From Pseudomonas protegens (GTDB lineage Bacteria > Pseudomonadota > Gammaproteobacteria > Pseudomonadales > Pseudomonadaceae): 64,000 bases of DNA. This document shows, piece by piece, positions 57,858 through 64,000 of the stretch (position 1 is its first letter; each line of letters starts with the position of its first letter). The translations under genes and the position numbers were made by a program. The stretch lies in NCBI RefSeq assembly GCF_013407925.2, contig NZ_CP060201.1:2108001-2172000 (forward strand), written 5' to 3'. The notes under the pieces are model-generated. The model was not told the origin of the DNA and made no database searches. It saw only the letters and a program-made list of their open reading frames with translations.

Positions 57858-58469
57858 TCAAGCCATCGCCGCCCGGTAGCGCTGAGCCACTTCCGGCCAG
57901 TTGATCACGTTGTAGAAGGCGTTGATGTATTCCGGCCGCCGGTTCTGATAACGCAGGTAATAGGCATGCTCCCACACGTCCAGACCAAGAATGGGCGTAT
58001 TGCCGTTCATCAGCGGGCTGTCCTGATTGGCGCTGCTTTCCACCACCAGTCTTTTCTCCGGGGTCACGCTGAGCCAGGCCCAGCCGCTGCCGAAACGGCT
58101 CAGCGCGGCCTTGGTGAAGGCCTCCTTGAAGCGTTCGAAACCGCCCAGTTGCTGCTCGATGGCCTGCCCCAGGGCACCGTCGGGCCTGCCGCCGCCTGTC
58201 GGGGTCATGACGGCCCAGAACAGGGAATGGTTGGCATGACCGCCGCCCTGGTTGATCACGGCAGCACGAAGCTGCTCAGGCAGTTGCTGGACGCTGGCCA
58301 CCAGCTTCTCGATCTCCCAACCGGCCCATTCGGTGCCCTCCACTGCGGCATTGAGGTTGTTGATGTAGGTCTGGTGGTGCTTGCTGTAGTGAATCTCCAT
58401 GGTCTGCGCATCGATGTGCGGCTCCAGGGCGTCGTAGGCGTAAGGCAGTGCAGGCAAGTTAAAGGACAT
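57858..58469 (-). CDS. sodA: superoxide dismutase (Mn type)
   Basis: A 203-residue Fe/Mn SOD. The pattern [11 protein letters not shown] is the manganese form (Fe forms read AAQVWNH). Other ligands are in [12 protein letters not shown] and [10 protein letters not shown]. The start [10 protein letters not shown] is standard; the ATG is 1 base after the orfX stop. Last gene of fagA-fumC-orfX-sodA, expected to rise under iron limitation, when the Fe-SOD fails. Confidence 0.96.
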   Translation of the reverse strand: MSFNLPALPYAYDALEPHIDAQTMEIHYSKHHQTYINNLNAAVEGTEWAGWEIEKLVASVQQLPEQLRAAVINQGGGHANHSLFWAVMTPTGGGRPDGALGQAIEQQLGGFERFKEAFTKAALSRFGSGWAWLSVTPEKRLVVESSANQDSPLMNGNTPILGLDVWEHAYYLRYQNRRPEYINAFYNVINWPEVAQRYRAAMA

Positions 58470-58470
58470 A

Positions 58471-58920
58471 TCAATGAACTCCGAAAAGGGCGCCGTCGGC
58501 GCGCGGGCTATCGCTCGACAGCCCCGTGACGTTGCCGCCCAGCAAGCGATGAGTGCGGGGATATTCACCGTGCTCGCCGATGAAATTCAGCAGCTCGACG
58601 TAGGTCTTGCTGCTCTGGCGCCAGGCCGCCTCGCGCAAGGCCGGGGCCAGGCGACCGTCCTGCATGGTCTGCAGCAGGCGCTGATGGATCGCGCAGAGGT
58701 ATTCCGCGCTCTCCTCAGGCTGGTTCAGGTGTAGATGCAGGTCCGCCAGGTTGTGATGGGAAATCACGCAGGCCGCCACCGCTTCGTCGGCATCCGCCCA
58801 GCGCTCGAACAACACCTGGGCCAGCGCCAGCGCCTGTAGGTAGAACTCGCGAGCATCCACCAGTTCGCCCTGCATAAAGAGGCGATTGGCCCTTTCGATC
58901 GTGCGTTTCCAGTGCTCCAT
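58471..58920 (-). CDS. orfX of the fumC-sodA operon
   Basis: A 149-residue helical protein. It begins [20 protein letters not shown] and is rich in paired helices suggestive of a TPR-like fold ([20 protein letters not shown]). It corresponds to the conserved unknown gene between fumC and sodA in P. aeruginosa. Function unknown. It follows fumC by 27 bases. Confidence 0.85.
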   Translation of the reverse strand: MEHWKRTIERANRLFMQGELVDAREFYLQALALAQVLFERWADADEAVAACVISHHNLADLHLHLNQPEESAEYLCAIHQRLLQTMQDGRLAPALREAAWRQSSKTYVELLNFIGEHGEYPRTHRLLGGNVTGLSSDSPRADGALFGVH

Positions 58921-58947
58921 GGTGCGCCTCCAAAACGGTGTCGAGGG

Positions 58948-60316
<1,369 letters not shown>

Positions 60317-60324
<8 letters not shown>

Positions 60325-60712
60325 CGGGAAATCCTTGCACCAGTTCAATCAGAGGAATGGAAGGCAGCAGCGACACGGTCGCCAACCGCCAGGCATGGCT
60401 TTGCCAGCGCTTGAGCCGACACTTGCACAACGACAACCGCTCCATGTCGCGCAATGGGCGCCAGGCCTGATCCAGGCACAGGCTGCGCCAGTGCCAGGGC
60501 AACGCGGTATCGGTAGCGGTATCGAGCAATAAACGGAAGGAAGTTTCAGCAACGGTCCAGGCCGACATGGACGTGCAGCACGCCAGATAGCACCCTTCGG
60601 CCAAGTAGTGCTCAATCAGACGCGGTTCATCCGGCTCCAGTGCGCAACGGATCTGGCGACTCATCCAGCGCCAGCTTTCGAGGTAGGGCTGCTCGTGCAA
60701 GGCAGAACTCAT
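60317..60712 (-). CDS. fagA: Fur-associated gene A (fagA)
   Basis: A 131-residue protein of unknown function beginning MSSALHEQPYLESWRWMSRQ. Its order ahead of fumC-orfX-sodA and the Fur-like box directly upstream match fagA of P. aeruginosa. Cys residues are frequent (YLACCTS; LSLCKCRLKRW). The end overlaps the fumC start by 8 bases, suggesting coupling. Confidence 0.85.
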
Positions 60713-60727
60713 GACCTGGGCTCATTG

Positions 60728-60746
60728 AATAATGATTTTCATTATT
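60728..60746. promoter_or_regulatory. Fur box
   Basis: AATAATGATTTTCATTATT is a perfect dyad (AATAATGA-TTT-TCATTATT) matching 15 of 19 positions of the Fur consensus. A second partial match (GATATTGAGAATC) overlaps downstream at 60751. It lies 16 bases before the fagA start, so iron-bound Fur would block the whole operon. Confidence 0.85.
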
Positions 60747-60800
60747 AAATGATATTGAGAATCAAATCAATCTGACTTGTACGATTTTTGCCCAGCTCTC

Positions 60801-60883
60801 GTAGGAGCCGCCTTGCCGGCGAATGAGCCCTTGAGCCTTATGCCGGGCGTCCGGACGCCTTCGCTGGCCAGCCAGCTCCTATA
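60801..60883. repeat. REP-type repeat pair
   Basis: Facing REP units: GTAGGAGCCGCCTTGCCGGC and TTCGCTGGCCAGCCAGCTCC. It separates the pmbA terminator from the fagA promoter. Confidence 0.7.
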
Positions 60884-60896
60884 AAGCGCCAGGCAT

Positions 60897-60929
60897 AAAA
60901 AAACGCGCCACCCGGGGAGGTGGCGCGTT
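60897..60929 (-). terminator. intrinsic terminator after pmbA
   Basis: Perfect stem ACGCGCCACC / GGTGGCGCGT with loop CGGGGA; the A-run at 60897-60903 is a T-run on the minus strand. Confidence 0.88.
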
Positions 60930-60949
60930 GGGGTGACTCAGGACGGCGG

Positions 60950-62296
60950 TCAGCTGCCGGCGACGGTCATGCGCTCGATCAGCACCGAGCCGGTGCGGAT
61001 GTTGCTGCGCAGTTCCAGGTCATTACCCACGGCCACGATCTGCTTGAACATGTCGCGCAAATTGCCGGCAATGGTCACTTCCTGCACCGGGAACTGGATC
61101 TCGCCGTTCTCGACCCAGAAGCCTGCCGCACCACGGGAGTAGTCACCAGTGACCATGTTCAGGCCATGGCCCATCAACTCGGTCACCAGCAGGCCACGCC
61201 CCATGCGCCGCAACAGCGCGGCCTGGTCTTCGTCGCCATGGGTGACGAACAGGTTGTGCACGCCACCGGCGTTGGCGGTGCTCGGCATGCCCAGCTTGCG
61301 CCCGGAATAGGTGCCCAGCACATAGGACACCAACTCGCCGTCCTTGACGAAAGGCTTGGCGTAAGTGGCCAGGCCGTCACCATCGAACGCCGAACTGCCC
61401 ATGGCGCGCATCAGGTGCGGCCGCTCGTCGATGGTCAGCCACTGGGGAAACAACTGCTGGCCCAAGGCACCTTCAAGGAAGGATGACTTGCGGTACAGAT
61501 TGCCGCCGGAAATCGCGCCGAGAAAACTGCCGAACAGGCCACCAGCCAGCTCCGCGGAAAACAGCACCGGCACTTCGCAGGTCGGCACCGGACGGGCACC
61601 CAGCCGGCTGGCTGCGCGCTGGGCGGCACGCTGACCAATGCTCGCCGGATCCGCCAGCAACTGGCCCTGGCGATTGACGTCGTACCAGTAGTCACGCTGC
61701 ATCTGGCCATTGGCCTCGGCGATCATCACGCAACTCAGGCTGTGGCGGGTGGACGCGTAACCGCCGATGAAACCGTGGCTGTTGCCATACACCCGGCAGC
61801 CCTGGTGGGTGCTCAGGGTAGTGCCGTCGGCATTCTTGATTCTGCTGTCGGCGGCAAAGGCTGCCGCTTCACAGGCCAGGGCCTGCTCGATGGCTTGCTC
61901 GGGGGTGATGTCCCAGGCATGGAACAGATCGAAATCCTGCAGGTCCTTGGCCATCAGGGAGGCATCGGCCAGGCCCGAAGCTTCATCTTCTGAAGTGTGC
62001 TTGGCAATCGCCAGAGCCGCGGCCACGGTTTCACGAATGGCCTCCGGGCCGCTGGCGGAAGTGCTGGCCGAACCCTTGCGCTGGCCCACATAAAGGGTGA
62101 TGCCAAAGCCCTGGTCGCGGTTGAACTCGACGGTTTCCACTTCCCGCTGGCGCACCGAGGTCGACAGCCCCTGCTCCAGGGACACCGCCACTTCGCAGGC
62201 ACTGGCCCCCTGGCGCTTGGCCTCGGCGACGATCTGCTCGACTTGCTCCTGCAGGGCCGGCAAAGCCTGTGGGCCGACGCTTTGTGCTGCACTCAT
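60950..62296 (-). CDS. pmbA: metalloprotease PmbA/TldE
   Basis: A 448-residue subunit of the TldD/TldE protease that matures peptide antibiotics and degrades CcdA in E. coli. It has the modulator-of-gyrase fold without the HExxH found in TldD. Conserved blocks are NREVEFTRDQGFGI-type (VEFNRDQGFGITLYVGQRKG) and RGAAGFWVENGEIQFPVQEV. The ATG at 62296 has GGAG 7 bases upstream; the earlier frame was rejected. Confidence 0.93.
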   Translation of the reverse strand: MSAAQSVGPQALPALQEQVEQIVAEAKRQGASACEVAVSLEQGLSTSVRQREVETVEFNRDQGFGITLYVGQRKGSASTSASGPEAIRETVAAALAIAKHTSEDEASGLADASLMAKDLQDFDLFHAWDITPEQAIEQALACEAAAFAADSRIKNADGTTLSTHQGCRVYGNSHGFIGGYASTRHSLSCVMIAEANGQMQRDYWYDVNRQGQLLADPASIGQRAAQRAASRLGARPVPTCEVPVLFSAELAGGLFGSFLGAISGGNLYRKSSFLEGALGQQLFPQWLTIDERPHLMRAMGSSAFDGDGLATYAKPFVKDGELVSYVLGTYSGRKLGMPSTANAGGVHNLFVTHGDEDQAALLRRMGRGLLVTELMGHGLNMVTGDYSRGAAGFWVENGEIQFPVQEVTIAGNLRDMFKQIVAVGNDLELRSNIRTGSVLIERMTVAGS

Positions 62297-62404
62297 GCTG
62301 TTCTCCACTCAAATTCTGCTTTCGATTAAGGCCGGCGAGCGACCGAGCCGGACAAGCGGCCCTCGACTGGTTATCATGGCGGCGTTTCTTTGCGGACTGC
62401 CACC

Positions 62405-62926
62405 ATGGTTGATTCTTACGACGACTCCCTCGATGGGGAGAAAAGCAAATCCCAGGTCAAACGCGAGCTGCATGCTCTGGTTGATCTCGGCGAGCGCCTT
62501 ACCACCCTCAAGCCCGACCTGCTGAACAAACTGCCTCTGACCGACGCCTTGCGCCGGGCCCTGGCGGATGCGCCCAAGCACGTCGCCCATATCGCCCGCA
62601 AACGCCACCTGCAATTCATCGGCAAGCTGATGCGGGACCAGGACACCGACGCGATTCTGCAACTGCTTGATCAACTCGATGCCTCCACCCGGCAGTACAA
62701 CGAACGCTTCCATAACCTGGAGCGTTGGCGTGACCGCCTGATCGGCGGCGGCGATGACGTGCTGGAAAAGTTCGTCAACGAGTACCCGGATGCCGATCGC
62801 CAACAGCTGCGCTCCCTGATCCGTCAGGCCCAGCATGAGGTGGCCCATAACAAGGCGCCGGCCTCCAGCCGTAAAATCTTCAAGTACATCCGCGAACTGG
62901 ACGAGACTCAACGCGGCCTGCGCTGA
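62405..62926 (+). CDS. darP: ribosome-associated protein DarP (YjgA)
   Basis: A 173-residue YjgA/DarP-family protein that associates with 50S ribosomal precursors. The N-terminus [20 protein letters not shown] and [18 protein letters not shown] are characteristic. The start [11 protein letters not shown] at 62405 is chosen over an ATG 15 bases upstream. Divergent from pmbA and convergent with tldD. Confidence 0.92.
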   Translation: MVDSYDDSLDGEKSKSQVKRELHALVDLGERLTTLKPDLLNKLPLTDALRRALADAPKHVAHIARKRHLQFIGKLMRDQDTDAILQLLDQLDASTRQYNERFHNLERWRDRLIGGGDDVLEKFVNEYPDADRQQLRSLIRQAQHEVAHNKAPASSRKIFKYIRELDETQRGLR

Positions 62927-62936
62927 GCCCTCCACG

Positions 62937-62961
62937 GGGTGAGCTGCCCGGCAGCTCACCC
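62937..62961. terminator. hairpin between darP and tldD stops
   Basis: A perfect 11-bp stem (GGGTGAGCTGC and complement) with loop CCG. No T-run, so termination is uncertain; it may act on both convergent transcripts. Confidence 0.55.
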
Positions 62962-62975
62962 GACGCCCTCCTTCC

Positions 62976-64000
62976 TTATGCCCCAGTGCCACCCACGGTG
63001 ATCGCATCGATCTTCAGGGTCGGCTGGCCGACGCCCACCGGCACCGATTGCCCATCCTTGCCACAGGTGCCAACACCGCTGTCCAGGGACAGGTCATTGC
63101 CCACCATCGACACCCGGCTCATGGCCTCGGGGCCGTTGCCAATCAGGGTCGCGCCCTTGACCGGGGCGGTGATCTTGCCGTCTTCGATCAGGTAGGCCTC
63201 GCTGGTGGAGAACACGAACTTGCCGCTGGTGATATCCACCTGGCCACCGCCGAGGTTGGCGCAGTAGATGCCCTTCTTCACCGAGGCGATGATTTCCGCC
63301 GGATCGCTTTCACCACCGAGCATGTAGGTGTTGGTCATGCGCGGCATCGGCAGGTGCGCATAGGACTCGCGACGCCCGTTGCCGGTGCGGGCCACGCCCA
63401 TCAGGCGGGCATTGAGCTTGTCCTGCATATAGCCCTTGAGCACGCCGTTCTCGATCAGGGTGGTGCATTCGGTCGGCGTGCCTTCGTCGTCCACACTCAG
63501 GGAACCGCGACGCCCAGCCAGGGTGCCGTCGTCGACGATGGTGCAAAGCTTGGAAGCCACCATCTCGCCCATGCGGCCGCTGTAGGCCGAGCTGCCCTTG
63601 CGGTTGAAGTCGCCTTCCAGGCCATGGCCCACGGCTTCGTGCAGCAGCACCCCGGACCAGCCGGAACCCAGCACCACAGGCAAAGTGCCCGCCGGTGCCG
63701 GAATCGCCTCCAGGTTGACCAGGGCCTGGCGCAGCGCTTCACGGGCATAGCCCATGGCCCGGTCCTCGCTGAGGAAATACCGGTAGTCGGTGCGCCCGCC
63801 ACCGCCGTGGCCACCGCGCTCGCGGCGCCCGTTCTGCTCGACGATGACGCTGACATTGAAGCGCACCAACGGCCGCACATCGGCGGCCAGGCCACCGTCG
63901 GTGGAGGCCACCAGGATTCGCTCCCAGACCCCGGCCATGCTCACGCTGACCTGCTGGATACGCGGGTCCAGGGCGCGAGTCGCCGCGTCAACGCGCTTGA
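62976..64000 (-). CDS. tldD: metalloprotease TldD (5' end beyond the window)
   Basis: The C-terminal 341 codons or so of TldD, the catalytic partner of PmbA. The zinc motif HEAVGH is in [20 protein letters not shown], and the end reads [20 protein letters not shown]. The frame stays open to base 64000 (reading ...[20 protein letters not shown]), so the gene start lies outside to the right. Confidence 0.93.
   Translation of the reverse strand, partial: KRVDAATRALDPRIQQVSVSMAGVWERILVASTDGGLAADVRPLVRFNVSVIVEQNGRRERGGHGGGGRTDYRYFLSEDRAMGYAREALRQALVNLEAIPAPAGTLPVVLGSGWSGVLLHEAVGHGLEGDFNRKGSSAYSGRMGEMVASKLCTIVDDGTLAGRRGSLSVDDEGTPTECTTLIENGVLKGYMQDKLNARLMGVARTGNGRRESYAHLPMPRMTNTYMLGGESDPAEIIASVKKGIYCANLGGGQVDITSGKFVFSTSEAYLIEDGKITAPVKGATLIGNGPEAMSRVSMVGNDLSLDSGVGTCGKDGQSVPVGVGQPTLKIDAITVGGTGA

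Overview
The window is a high-GC (roughly 63%) segment of a Pseudomonas chromosome, most likely from the P. fluorescens group (P. protegens/chlororaphis type). Support comes from gene orders characteristic of pseudomonads: hmgA-fahA-maiA with a divergent IclR regulator; a short-LOV gene beside a MerR gene and tetrahydromonapterin genes; hisG-hisD-hisC-algW; mla/kds/lpt/rpoN/ptsN/rapZ/ptsO; and fagA-fumC-orfX-sodA next to pmbA/tldD. Intergenic REP-type repeats of the 'GTAGGAGCTGGCTTGCC' kind also fit. No phage, IS element, CRISPR array, rRNA or tRNA was seen. All species and family assignments rest on sequence recognition, because no search was run.

Layout. (1) 1-6.2 kb: a GNAT acetyltransferase, an aromatic-acid MFS carrier and the homogentisate catabolic operon hmgA-fahA-maiA. 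It is divergent from the IclR-type regulator hmgR, with a 29-bp near-perfect palindromic operator between them. (2) 6.2-15.9 kb: an accessory block holding a large MalT-like LuxR regulator, a DUF1302/DUF1329 outer-membrane pair, a small membrane protein, a short-chain dehydrogenase, a MEST-like alpha/beta hydrolase and a class II aldolase. A roughly 490-bp gene-free stretch ends in a strong plus-strand terminator and may hold a small RNA. (3) 16.0-18.5 kb: lrgA/lrgB (cidA/cidB type) with a divergent LysR regulator and its T-N11-A box, plus a MioC-like flavodoxin. (4) 18.7-24.1 kb: a short LOV photoreceptor, a small unknown protein, a MerR regulator of the cobalamin-independent class II LitR type, a membrane ABM-domain protein, folM-folE-folX (tetrahydromonapterin synthesis), a DUF1244 protein and a HopJ-family protein. 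This looks like a blue-light-responsive pterin locus.

(5) 24.2-33.4 kb: trxB, cysZ, a glycosyltransferase with a Pho-box-like promoter and a start-codon hairpin, an OYE-type reductase, glutathione peroxidase, slyD, a DUF3565 protein, pta (no ackA beside it) and a YihG-type acyltransferase. (6) 33.5-38.5 kb: cysD-cysNC (sulfate activation), a Nif3-family protein and the envelope-stress protease algW. (7) 38.6-41.5 kb: a TonB-dependent receptor and a DUF4198 protein, lying between algW and the his genes. (8) 41.6-49.6 kb: a leftward run mlaF-mlaE-mlaD-mlaC-mlaB, ibaG, murA, hisG, hisD, hisC.

(9) 49.8-56.9 kb: a rightward run kdsD-kdsC-lptC-lptA-lptB, then rpoN-hpf-ptsN-rapZ-ptsO (LPS synthesis/export, sigma-54, nitrogen PTS). 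(10) 56.9-60.8 kb: a ZIP metal transporter and the Fur-type operon fagA-fumC-orfX-sodA with a perfect Fur-like dyad upstream. (11) 60.9-64 kb: pmbA, darP (yjgA) and a truncated tldD running off the right edge.

Functional links. Tetrahydromonapterin is the cofactor of phenylalanine hydroxylase, which feeds tyrosine into the homogentisate route at the left of the window. The mla, lpt, kds and murA genes together form an outer-membrane/cell-wall biogenesis block. TldD and PmbA form one heteromeric protease.
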